NCBI GenBank assembly: GCA_021521415.1
Contig: JAIQDT010001729.1
Coordinates: 372,001 to 436,000, forward strand
Origin: Bidens hawaiensis
Lineage: Eukaryota; Streptophyta; Magnoliopsida; Asterales; Asteraceae
Reading direction: 5' to 3'
DNA: 64,000 nucleotides
Below, piece after piece: positions 46,435-56,994 of this stretch; positions within the stretch are counted from its first letter, which is position 1; each line of letters opens with the position of its first letter. The position numbers and the translations under genes were made by a program. Under the pieces are notes generated by a model, which saw only the letters and a program-made list of their open reading frames with translations, had not been told where the DNA came from and did no database searches.

Positions 46435-48386
46435 TCAATCTAGGCCTAGGAGTGTGAACCATAGTTGGTACCATATTTGTAAATAAATCAGAGTAACGGG
46501 TTATAGCGGAAGTCTTTATAAAAACATAAGGATTGATAATATAAAATATTTACATTACAAAAGACGAAACAAAAGTCTCGTTTAATATTGACTTGTTTTT
46601 ATATTACAAAACCACCATGTTTTAATATTTACACAAAATTATCCGAGCCATCGGATTCTAGAGCTTCTTCGTCCTTCAAGCTCTAATCTTGATTACCTGC
46701 AAAATGTTATTAAAATACGTCAGCAATGAATGCTGGTGAATATGCTGACGCTAAAATATTTTCTTTACTTAATTACCCCTCAAGACCACGTAAGTCTTGG
46801 CCCATCTTGGCTTAGGAATAATCAAGTTAAAACAATCATCATAAACTCGAGTCTCTGCACTAGGTCACCTCAACGAAACACCGCAGCGTTTATGACATAA
46901 CTTAGGTACCATAAATATACACATGGCCATTCCCCACTCGGACGTAACTTAGGTCCGGCCCATCGTGGCTGGAGGTCGTGACCAAGCGTGGTGCGATGTG
47001 CCCACCGCGTTCCACATATGTAAGGATCCAGACAAACGTATACCATAGCTTGAGGGCTGGCTTATACTCTTATTTATAATGTTTTTAGAGACACGTAGCC
47101 ACATGTAAAGTTTTACACATAACATGTTTGTTTGTTTGAAAACATGTTTGTAAAAGTGGGGTGTATTCACCTTTCAATGGGATCGGCTTCCAACACCGTC
47201 CGTTATTCTTTTCTTCGCTATCTCGCACCTATAGTACGAGTATAACATTCATTAGTCGGATACACGATCCAGCTTAAGACCTTTAGTCTTATCATCTCGA
47301 TAAACCTTTAGTCCATTATTTCTTTTACTTTAAAACATTTAGTTATAAAGTAATCTTTATAAACTTTTAGTTTATATTTAAAAACCCGACGTTTCTTCTT
47401 CTTTAAGAAACGTATTTCTTTTATTATTTAAGCATATTCATAATACTTACTTAATATATTCTATAAAAAAGAATAATTATATACTTATATATATATACTC
47501 ACATATATATATATATATATATTTTCTTTCTTTTCTTTGTTATTTATTTTCTCTTTTTATATTCATCAAGTATAATTCCGACTTAGGCATTAAGCCTTTA
47601 TAATATTTTAATATTATTTTGGTCGGATATTATGCCTACCTTACTTGGCTTGGCAACACCCTAGACACTTGGGCAGCACTTTGACGCCGCACAATCAACA
47701 CTCTTTCCTTGAAAAACTCCTTCCATCCACTTGGCACGCTTTTTGAGACAGTGATGGCACGTACTTCAAGGAAATTACCGGGTCGTCGAGCAGCACTTCT
47801 TTCTTGTTCGGGATGTTGGGGAGTGGCACGGAAATCGAGGTAACGGGCACAAAAAACGAGATTTCAGGGCACGTTTATTGAGACGGATCGTTTGCACGAA
47901 CTTCGAGGTAGTGAGAGAAAGCTAGAGAGAGAGTAAGTGTGTGTAATTGAGGTGTGAGAATGAAATCCCGTAGCTGCCCTATTTATAGCCACAACCGGAT
48001 CCCATCGCGGTACGCGATGGGTTCCCTGGCAGGCCCATCGCGTACCGCGATATAGGCCTGGCCCGTCACCACTAGACCTGCCACGTGTCGCCATGTGGCA
48101 GGTGTTGTGCCACATGTTGACACGTGGCGACACGTGTCGTATGCGTTGCCACGTGGTGACACGTGGCGACAGACGCTGCCACCGTGTGCCACGTGGCACA
48201 CGTGTCATTATCTGTCAGACACCCCATCGCGTACCGCGATGGGTGTCTTTCTAGACCTGTCGCGTTGCGCGAAGGGTCAAGAAGACAGATTTTTCATTTA
48301 TACCCATAGAGTTTGGAAATTGACAGAATTGGTCCATCGACTTTGAAAAATTGACATTTTTGGCCCGAAAATTACGTGATGTTACA
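46435..48386 (-). repeat. 3' LTR of element B (1952 bp)
   Basis: On the minus strand it runs TGTAACATCACGTAATTTTC...GGTGTGACA, preceded by the purine tract AAGGTGGGGAGGA. A TATA box (GGCTATAAATAGGG) lies at 47990-47977. The U3 upstream of it carries a CACGTG array and hairpin motifs. Confidence 0.9.
47977..48243 (-). promoter_or_regulatory. U3 promoter of element B: TATA box, CACGTG array, palindromes
   Basis: Seven CACGTG hexamers occur within about 125 bp (48083-48207), roughly 100-220 bp upstream of the TATA box. Several have the ABRE/G-box form CCACGTGTC or ACACGTGGC. Palindromes of form CCCATCGCG-N3-CGCGATGGG lie at 48001-48021 and 48223-48243, with a variant at 48034-48052. G-box arrays recruit bZIP and bHLH factors in plants; stress or ABA control is inferred. 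Confidence 0.6.
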
Positions 48387-48425
48387 TCCTCCCCACCTTG
48401 AATAAAATCTCGTCCTCGAGATTGC

Positions 48426-48834
48426 TTACGAGAACAAGTGGGGGTATTTCTTTTTCATCTCGGATTCGAGTTCCCATGTGTACTCGGGTCCTCTTCGGGA
48501 ATCCCATCTTACTTTCACGATTTTCAACATTCGTCTTTTAAGTTTTTTTAATTTTGAATCTTCGATTTGGATGGGACGGTCTACAAATTTTAAATTCTCA
48601 TTGATTTCTACGTCTTTTAAGGGCATTGAAAGAGAATCATCGGCTAGACATTTTCGTAGGTTTGAAACATGGAATAAGTCGTGTATCCCTTGCATTTCCG
48701 GGTAGTCGCAAACGGTATGCGACGGTACCAATTCGCTCAAGTATCTCGAAGGGTCCAACGAATCGAGAACTTAGCTTGCCTTTCTTGCCGAAACGGACTA
48801 CGCCCTTCCATGGCGTAACCAGCTGGGGCACCAA
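48426..48834 (-). pseudogene. Pol C-terminus (integrase tail and chromodomain-like region), element B
   Basis: Blocks [36 protein letters not shown] and KVRWDSRRGPEYTWELE correspond to the last part of pol, ending PHLFS and TAA at 48426. A frameshift lies near 48700. The upstream end joins directly to gag (LVPQLVTP) at about 48810, so the RT, RNase H and integrase core are deleted. Confidence 0.85.
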
Positions 48835-49474
48835 TCAACAGTATTCGTGGAATTTCTTATTGTACTCACGAAGGTTTGTTCCAACAACCTTGTGGGTCAA
48901 GAACTTGGTTTGGATTTGGTCAGTCTCGTGCATCGGACAGAAATTTGACAACATCAATTCTTTGAACTCGTTCCAGGACAAATTATACATCACCTCCCTT
49001 CCTCTACTCATCATCAACGTGTTCCACCACTCTAACGCTTCGCCTTTGAACATCAAAGCAGAATATTGAATCTTTTCCTCCTCCGTACATTTGCTCGTGA
49101 TAACAATCGTCTCCATCTCTTCAAGCCACCTTACGGTATTGATGGCTCCCTTGTCACCATGAAATTCTTTTGGTCCGTAGTACTTAAAGTCTTTAAAGGA
49201 ACATCCTCCTATAAGCGTTTGATTCATGCACACTCTCTTCCTCACGTGAAGGTCGAGTACGGGAAGGATTTTCAGATTGTGAGTGTTTTGTTTGAGAATG
49301 TCTTGTTTGAGATCTAAACATTGATTCTTCTCTAACTGCATTTTTAACCATTTGTTGGATTTGTTTCAGATATTTGTCGGGAATTGGTTCCTCTTTCTCG
49401 GGACCTTTTCCTTTCACTTCACGTCTTTCGGCTCCCTTTCGGGAGGCCTCTTGATTATCACTTTGTCGAGACAT
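48835..49474 (-). pseudogene. gag: gag remnant of element B
   Basis: It starts at 49474 (MSRQSDNQEASRKG) and carries the gag landmarks GCSFKDFKYYGPKEFHGDKG, WWNTLMMSRGREVMYNLSW and FCPMHETDQIQTKFLTHKVV. It is broken by a frameshift with short deletion near 49205 and by a stop at the junction with the pol remnant. No zinc knuckle or protease remains. The remnant is collinear with gag of element A. Confidence 0.87.
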
Positions 49475-49716
49475 ATTTTTATCTTTTATTCTTTTTATCT
49501 GAAATTTAACACATTTCTTTTCTTATTATACAAGTTTATTTATTTCACATTCATATACATATCATAAATGATATGTATACTATTGTTACAACAAACTTTA
49601 TATACAATTAAAACGATATATAAGATCCTATCCTTATGATACATATTATACACATATCATACAAACTATATTACACACATAAATTTTATTTTCTTGAACA
49701 CACCATCTTCATTTTC

Positions 49717-50814
49717 TTAATTCTTTATAAACTTCTTCACAACTTTGGTGAGCTTGTTGCATTTGCGAAGAAGCTTGTCTCCCATCTTCTTCTTTTTCTT
49801 CTCATCCATAGCAATCTTTTTCCTAAGGTCATCAGTTTCGTGGAAGGCTCGATCCAAATGTTCCTCCTGGGACTGAGGCATGTCAGTCGGATACCCATAT
49901 CTTGGAGGTGGGTCGCGGTAACCCATCATTACAACGTCGTAGTGGTTACTGGGATCTGCGTATGGAGTTGCCGTCTCATCAGATTGGTAATTGAAGAAAG
50001 CATTGGCAGCCTCATTTTTCTCGCGGATTTCATTGGCCTGTTCTTCAATGGATGGAATTTCGCCTTGGTATGGTGGGAAACTTGATGACGCTTTTCCCTT
50101 GAGTTCATGAAAAAATTTCATGTATGGATCTACAGAGCCATAGTTTGGAGTGGAGTGTTGTTCTTCCTCCGGTGTGGTTACTTCATTTGGATTGTCCGGA
50201 TATTCTTCCTTGGGGTCGGTTTCCTCTTCCGGTTCCTCTTCCGATTCTTCTTCTGGTTCCTCTTCGGGTTCTTCTTCAGTCATTGCCGGCATGTGGATCT
50301 TCTCATACGGCATCGTTACTCGCATCTTGGGTTTGTGAGAGGGTCCTTGCTTATTGACACGGGAATTAGCAGTATCCATAGTTGAAGTGCCGGTATGCCA
50401 CCTTTGTTGATCGGAGTGACATTGCATCCAGTCGGATGAAGAAGATTTCGGTTCCTCCTTGATTGGTAAGTTAGAGAGGAAAGCGTATGAAGGATGAGGA
50501 TTCGGTGGTAATTGTGTTGAACTTCCGGATGGATGATAGGTGGGAATTTCAGAAGGATAGTATGTCGGGATCTCGGAAGGTTGATACATAGGAAGGCTTG
50601 ATGGATGATAGCTTGAATGCCTTGGGGGTTGGTATACTTCATGTGGAGTGTTGTGTAGGTGGTAGATTGGACTTGGGTTGGGGTTTTGTTTGTGTTCTTC
50701 GTTGAATAATGATTCAAAGTAATCTTTACTCATGACGCCTTGTGGAAATTTGTAATATTTCTTTGCTCTTCTTACTTCCTTGTCATAATATTCCATTAAT
50801 TCTTCATAAGTCAT
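49717..50814 (-). CDS. Extra ORF upstream of gag in gypsy element B (365 aa, intact)
   Basis: An uninterrupted frame lies between primer site and gag, on the same strand as gag. Function is unknown and I recognise no known domain. Visible features are a charged N-terminus (MTYEELMEYYDKEVRRAKKYY), three Y-x-PSEIP-type repeats (about residues 75-97), a WHTGTST motif (about 139), a Glu-rich stretch with TEEEPEEEPEEESEEE (about 183-205) and YGSVDPYMKFF. A likely amphipathic helix follows (IEEQANEIREKNEAANAFF), and the tail is strongly basic ([18 protein letters not shown]). No signal peptide or membrane segment is seen. Element A has a damaged homologue with the same block order. Because gag and pol here are wrecked while this frame is open, it may have been under longer selection or simply escaped mutation. 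Tat/Ogre elements have an ORF before gag, but similarity to theirs is not evident. Confidence 0.8.
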   Translation of the reverse strand: MTYEELMEYYDKEVRRAKKYYKFPQGVMSKDYFESLFNEEHKQNPNPSPIYHLHNTPHEVYQPPRHSSYHPSSLPMYQPSEIPTYYPSEIPTYHPSGSSTQLPPNPHPSYAFLSNLPIKEEPKSSSSDWMQCHSDQQRWHTGTSTMDTANSRVNKQGPSHKPKMRVTMPYEKIHMPAMTEEEPEEEPEEESEEEPEEETDPKEEYPDNPNEVTTPEEEQHSTPNYGSVDPYMKFFHELKGKASSSFPPYQGEIPSIEEQANEIREKNEAANAFFNYQSDETATPYADPSNHYDVVMMGYRDPPPRYGYPTDMPQSQEEHLDRAFHETDDLRKKIAMDEKKKKKMGDKLLRKCNKLTKVVKKFIKN

Positions 50815-50957
50815 CTTTTGGGTGGTATAGATTGTATAGATGGAAAGAAATGGTTACCAACCAATCTTATCCCTATTCACATTAACAAGTAAATATTTCA
50901 TACGCTTGAATCGATGCTTGCGCATTGTTTTATGATACCCAATTCGCTAAGATCGAT

Positions 50958-50970
50958 GGCTCTGATACCA
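50958..50970 (-). promoter_or_regulatory. Primer-binding site of element B
   Basis: TGGTATCAGAGCC on the minus strand lies three bases from the LTR boundary at 50974 and matches initiator tRNA-Met. Confidence 0.88.
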
Positions 50971-50973
50971 GCC

Positions 50974-51989
50974 TGTCACACCCCCAATCTAGGCCTAGGG
51001 GTGTGAACCATAGTTGGTACCATATTTGTAAATAAATCAGAGTAACGGGTTATTGCGGAAGTCTTTATAAAAACATAAGGATCGATAATATAAAATATTC
51101 GAAACAAAATTCTCATTTAATATTTACTTGTTTTTAGTTTACAAAACCACCATGTTTTAATATTTACACAAAATTATCCGAGCCATCGGATTCTAGAGCT
51201 TCTTCGTCCTTCAAGCTCTAATCTTGATTACCTGCAAAATGTTATTAAAATACGTCAGCAACGAATGCTGGTGAATATGCTGACGCTAAAATATTTTCTT
51301 TACTTAATTACCCCTCAAGACCACGTAAGTCTCGGCCCATCTTGGCTTAGGAATAATCAAGTTAAAACAATCATCAGAAACTCGAGTCTCTGCACTAGGT
51401 CACCTCAGCGAAACACCGCAGCGTTTATGACATAACTTAGGTACCATAAATATACACATGGCCATTCCCCACTCGGACGTAACTTAGGTCCGGCCCATCG
51501 TGGCTGGAGGTCGTGACCAAGCGTGGTGCGATGTGCCCACCGCGTTACACATATGTAAGGATCCAGACAAACGTATACCATAGCCTGAGGGCTGGCTTAT
51601 ACTCTTATTTAACATGTTTGTTTGTTTGAAAACAAGTTTGTAAAAGTGGGGCGTATTCACCTTTCAATGGGATCGGCTTCCAACACCGTCCGTTAGTCTT
51701 TTCTTCGCTATCTCGCACCTATTGTACGAGTATAACATTCATTAGTCGGATACACGATCCGGCTTAAGACCTTTAGTCTTATCATCTCGATAAACCGTTA
51801 GTCCATTATTTCTTTTACTTTAAAACATTTAGTTATAAAGTAATCTTTATAAACTTTTAGTTTATATTTAAAAACCCGACGTTTCTTCTTCTTTAAGAAA
51901 CGTATTTCTTTTATTATCTAAGCATATTCATAATACTTAAATAATATATATTCTATAACAAAGAATAATTATATATTAATATATATATA

Positions 51990-52029
<40 letters not shown>

Positions 52030-52833
52030 CTTTTTTTTGTTATTTATTTTCTCTTTTTATATTCATCGAGTATAATTCCGACTTAGGCATTAAGCCTTTA
52101 TAATATTTTAATATTATTTTGGTCGGGTATTATGCCTACCTTGCTTGGCTTGGCAACACCCTAGACACTTGGGCAGCACTTCGACGCCGCTCAATAAACA
52201 CTCTTTCCTTGCAAAACTCCTTCCCTTCACTTGGCACGCTTTTTGAGACACTGATGGCACGTACTTCAAGGAAATTACCGGGTCTTCGGGCAGCACTTCT
52301 TTCTTGTTTGGGATGTCGGGTAGTGGCACTGAAATCGAGGTAACAGGCACGAAAAACGAGGTTTCGGGGCACGTTTATCGAGACGGATCGTTGGCTCGAA
52401 CTTCGAGGTAGTGAGAGAAAGCTAGAGAGAGAGTAAGTGTGTGTAATTGAGGTGTGAGAATGAAATCCCGTAGCTGCCCTATTTAAAGCCACAACCAGAT
52501 CCCATCGCGGTACGCGATGGGTTCCCTGGCAGACCTGCCACGTGTCGCCACGTGGCAGGCGTTGTACCACGTGTTGACACGTGGCGACACGTGTCGTACG
52601 CGTCGCCACGTGGAGACAGACGCTGCCACCGTGTGCCACGTGGCACACGTGTCATTATCTGTCAGACACCCCATTGCGGTACGCGATGGGTGTCTTTCTT
52701 GACCTGTCGCGTAGCGCGATGGGTCAAGAAGGAAGAATTTTCATTTATATCCCTAGAGTTTGGAAATTGACATAATTGGTCCCTCGACTTTGAAAACTTG
52801 ACATTTTTTGCCCGAAAATTACGTGATGCTACA
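50974..52833 (-). repeat. 5' LTR of element B (1860 bp)
   Basis: It is 92 bp shorter than the other LTR, chiefly through deletions near 51608 and 52530, the latter removing one palindrome-bearing stretch. The TATA box has decayed to CTTTAAATAGG at 52491-52479. Eight CACGTG hexamers are packed in 52537-52655. Confidence 0.9.
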
Positions 52834-52838
52834 GCTGA

Positions 52839-53161
52839 CCCATCGCGTGCCGCGATATAGGTCAGCTGAGTCACAGTGTAGACCTGCCACGTGTTGACAC
52901 GTGGCAGACGCCGTTCCAAGTGGCGGCAGTGGTGCCACGTGGTGACACGTGGTAGCACGTAGTGCCACCGTGTGCCACGTGGCACACGTGTCACACATTG
53001 TCAGACACCCCATCGCGGTACGCGATGGGTGTCTCTTCTGACTCATCGCGTAGCGCGATGGGTCAGGAAAACCAAATTTTCATTTTTAACCTTCAAGTTT
53101 GGATTTTGGCATTGACTTTGAAAAGTAAATACTTTGAACTCGAAATTTTCACAATTTTACA
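52839..53161 (-). repeat. 5' LTR of element A, part 2
   Basis: It resumes right after element B's target duplication and ends TTTTACA at 53161 (TGTAAAATTG on the minus strand). Six CACGTG hexamers occur in 52887-52992, and palindromes at 52839, 53008-53028 and 53043-53062, so the arrangement predates the split of A and B. Confidence 0.8.
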
Positions 53162-56100
53162 GTTGGTCAATATTCCATAACGTCTAAACTTACAATCATT
53201 ACAATTTATTAGTTTCTAAACTATTTGATTAAAAAAGTTTAAGTTTCCAAATTTAAATTAAAGTTGATTTTTTATTTAATTATTGGTCAAACGTTTAAGT
53301 TGGTCAAACATTTTTAAATTGTCTGGTCAAACATTAAAGTTGATTTTAACTTTAAGTTGAACTTTTTAAATGGGTGATTAAACAAACATTCATAATTTCT
53401 AAAATTACCATAACTAAAATTTATTATTTCTAAAACGATGCAATTTAAAATTTATAAATTTCCAAATTTAAATTAAAGTTGAATTTTATGAATTACTAGG
53501 TAAATTTTTCATAACATGTAACATTACCACGATTAAAATTTATTATTTGTAAAACGAATATTAATATTTAATTTTCTCATTTCAGGTTATGTTCCCAAGT
53601 TGATATAGCTAATTTCATGGGTTGAAGATTTGTTGATAAGATGTATTTATGTATTTTTCACAATTCATGTAATTTATTTGATTTTTATATAATCAATCAT
53701 ATATAGTTGTTGGTTTTGTCCATTTAATATATTTTAATCAGAATCGATGTATTAAAGAAAATTTTATTTTTATATCTTATATTTATCTATTTATTAATGA
53801 TAATCTCTATAATTTATAATAATTATTATAATTTTAGTAATTTTGTTATTATTAATTCATTACCTTTTCTAATTAGTTGTTACATCTTATTTTGACAGAA
53901 ATAATAACATTTACACCTTACCATTTTTATATTTCAATATATTTGACTTAAAACATTATTATGTTATTATATTGTAAGATACATTATATTTTCTATATAT
54001 AACCAATTACGTTATATATGGAAAACCCAATAAATAAGTTATAAAGTTTTCATGATTTTAATTACAAGATATTTAAACTTCTTTTAAATTCGGAAATTTG
54101 CCAATATTTCAACAAATTTTTAAAGGTTAATACTCTCCATAATTTTAAACTCATTTCAAAATCTTTCCATAATTTTTTTAGGTTTTCAAAGTAACCGATT
54201 TGATTTTCATATTTGTAGTTATTTCTAAATTAATTAGTTATATTAGTAAAATTAGAACATATTTGATTTTAATATTTGTGATTTGGTATTAATTAGAACA
54301 AGTTATCATTTTAATATTCAAAAAACTGATTGTCAAACTAAAAATAATTGCCATAATTGTAATGTAATCTTACTTTAATTTCCGTGAATATTAATTATTA
54401 ATTAATAATAAAATAATAACGGTGTTATTTTAAAACACAATATTCAAATTGACATAATTTCTAATAATCAATACTTAATATATCATAAATTAAATAACAG
54501 TTTTATCATCATTTATAAATATTATTCGTCACATTTGATTTAGTGAATATTATTAAACATGACAACTTTTCATAATTTATTAATATTATTATTCCCATGA
54601 ATCAAGATATTTCAAATTATTTCTATCTTTACATAGAAGACCAAGTTCAAACTTAAAACTACAAAATTTAAACTCCTTTTTAATTAACATATTTAAACTC
54701 TTTTTAAATTCGGAAATTGACCAATCTTTCAACAAATTTTTAAAGGTTTTAATACTCTCCATAATTTAAACTCATTTTAAAATCTTTCCATAACTTTTTG
54801 AAGTTTTCAAATTAACCGATTTATTTTTCATTTTTGTAATTATTTCTAAATTAATTAGTCATATTAGTAAAATTAAAACCGATTTGATTTTAATTTTTGT
54901 GATTTGTCATTAACTAGAATAAGTTATCATTTTAATATTCAAAAAACTGATTGTCAAACTAAAAATACTTACCATAATTGTAATGTAATCTTACTTTAAT
55001 TTACATGAATATTAATTATTAACTAATACTAAAATAATAACCGCGTTATTTTAGAACACAATATTTAAATTGACATAATTTCTAATAATCAATACTTAAT
55101 ATATCATAAATTAAATAACCGTTTTATCATCATTTATAAATATTATTCGGCACATATGATTTAGTGAATATTATTAAAAATGAAAACTTTTCATAAAATA
55201 TTAATGTCACTTTCTATTTCAAAAATTAAATTAATCACATATTAATTTCTTATTGTTATTGTTTATAGTATATTCAATTGATTATGAGATTCCACACCCG
55301 AAACATAAGTTTCTTTTTATATTCACTGTTTTAAATTTGGTTATGTATGTTCAATATGTATTTTTGAATTTGTGTTCACAAAATATTAATGTCACTAAAT
55401 TTCTCAATAATATATAATAAACACGTATTATATTTTTATCCATTTTAACTAAAAAGTTTTTTAAACATAATATAAATCTTCTAATTATAACATACAAACA
55501 ATTTGATAGTCTAAGTCTTCATAATGTTTTCAAAGAATATTAAAAATATTTGATAATTTATTTCTTATACGTTTATATTTTGTTTTCATTGATTTTGCAT
55601 CATATTTTTCACCTTTAATTATTTTCAAAGTCAACATAAAATTTTTTAATCTTTCCAAAGTTATTTGAAAATTCATTTATTGTAAAATGTTTTCAAGTTT
55701 TCCAATTTTAACAAAATATTAATGTCAGTGATCATTTAAAAGTTTGTTGCAAGATTGGTTAAAAATAAAACAAAATTTCATAATTTTTTAAAGTTGGCTA
55801 ATTCCAATTTTTTTATATTTTGTAACTATTTTGAAAATATTTCAAAACAGGTTGTTTAGAAGAGTATAAAATTTGTTAGGTATAAAATGACGGCCAAAAA
55901 ATGTTTTTATTGTTGGCTATCTTTTTTGTTTAATGGTTTAAGTTAAAGATATTTTATGTTGTCATTTTACTTTGTTGTTGTATGTTATTTTGTTTTTATA
56001 AAAATAAAAATTTAATAAAAACAACTTTATTAATGTTCAAATGTTACTCATTATTAAATATGTTATTATGGTATATTTAATTTGGATGCTATTAATTGTT

Positions 56101-56540
56101 TTATTATATTTTTCAGGTGGTGAAACAAAACGAGTTTCTTTTGAAAGAATGTTTGAAGAAGTTTATGGTGGTTTAATATGAAAGTACATGTTTATGTGTT
56201 TTGTTGATGTTTTTTGGTTGTTCGATGTACATTAACTTATTGTAACTTTTAACTTTTAAGATCTAGACAATGTAAATGGTTAACGTTTTGGTCCGAAAGT
56301 TTGAAGAAGTATTGTATTGTTTGAATTTGTTGTTTAAATTTATTATGTTTGTTATGTTCAAATTAACTTCCTGTAATTTGGAAGTTTTAATATTAAGACA
56401 ACGTAAATCTATTACTTTTTGGTTGATATGGTGATGTGTTAAGTGACAATATAAATCTATCAAGTTTTAATAGTTAAAAAAATATTATGTTTGTTTAAAT
56501 TGATGTTTAAGTTGATTATATTTAGTGACAAGTTATTCCA
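53162..56540. other. Very AT-rich non-coding stretch, probably Helitron body
   Basis: No sizeable coding frame is present. It holds a 0.5 kb direct duplication (54068-55197) and ends in a Helitron-type terminus at 56569. At 56117 a splice-acceptor-like TTTTTCAG is followed by a 22-codon frame ending TGA (contains KRVSFERMFEEVYGG), possibly a captured last exon. The 5' Helitron end was not found. Confidence 0.45.
54068..55197 (+). repeat. 509-bp direct duplication
   Basis: Copies 54068-54576 and 54689-55197 are offset by 621 bp and match almost throughout, with scattered substitutions (for example gaaatttgccaat versus gaaattgaccaat). The 112-bp spacer is unrelated. It is non-coding. Confidence 0.85.
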
Positions 56541-56569
56541 CCCGCGTGTCACGCGGGCATATACCCTAG
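56541..56569 (+). mobile_element. Helitron-type 3' end (plus strand)
   Basis: The hairpin CCCGCGTGTCACGCGGG (56541-56557) is followed by eight bases and CTAG (56566-56569), then T. This is the canonical Helitron 3' end, opposite in orientation to the one at 32694. Confidence 0.65.
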
Positions 56570-56994
56570 TTCTAGCATATAAATTTTGTTAAAACTGTGT
56601 TGTTTTCAATTTTTTTTTTCTGTTATCATAAGTTTCGAGTGCCAATGTTGTACTAAAAATGCGAACTGAACCGATTCTAGCCAAACTACACCGATACATG
56701 GTTGTTCATAGCTCGGTTTAAAACGTGAAAAAGTCCAAACTAGTAATCAGTTGGTTTTACAATTTGTTTTGTTGTGTTAACTTCTGGTTGGTCGGTTTCA
56801 AAATTACCAAACCGTAATGAAAGATTTGGATGACGGTAAATAATAAAAACTAGTCATATAAAATCGGATCGTAAGATTCGACAATATATCTTAGCCTGTT
56901 TAGATATTCAATATTAATTATTTATAACACAATACTAAATAACTTTTTTAAATAATTTTAAATGCGTTAAAAAGATTCAATTACAATAGAGAGA
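56570..56994. other. Non-coding stretch with hAT-MITE-like motifs
   Basis: AACCGA/TCGGTTT-type motifs (56665-56815) resemble the decayed element at 32370-32680. No clean ends are visible. Confidence 0.3.

Larger units (their letters stand above)
46435..52833 (-). mobile_element. Gypsy element B, internally deleted, inside LTR of element A
   Basis: Both LTRs are present (46435-48386 and 50974-52833) with a perfect duplication GCTGA (46430-46434, 52834-52838). The interior of 2587 bp contains, in transcription order, primer site, ORF1 (intact), a damaged gag, and the very C-terminus of pol fused to gag. Roughly everything from late gag through integrase core is missing. It belongs to the same chromovirus group as element A. 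Confidence 0.92.

Noticed and set aside
47864..48346. Arg/His/Thr-rich frames on both strands
   Set aside because: They are translations of the CACGTG array and palindromes in the LTR U3. The pattern repeats in the other LTR, as expected for non-coding repeats.
50107..50385. Hydrophobic plus-strand frames that look like membrane proteins
   Set aside because: They are the antisense of the Glu-rich tract of ORF1 in element B (Glu codons read as Leu/Phe/Ser).
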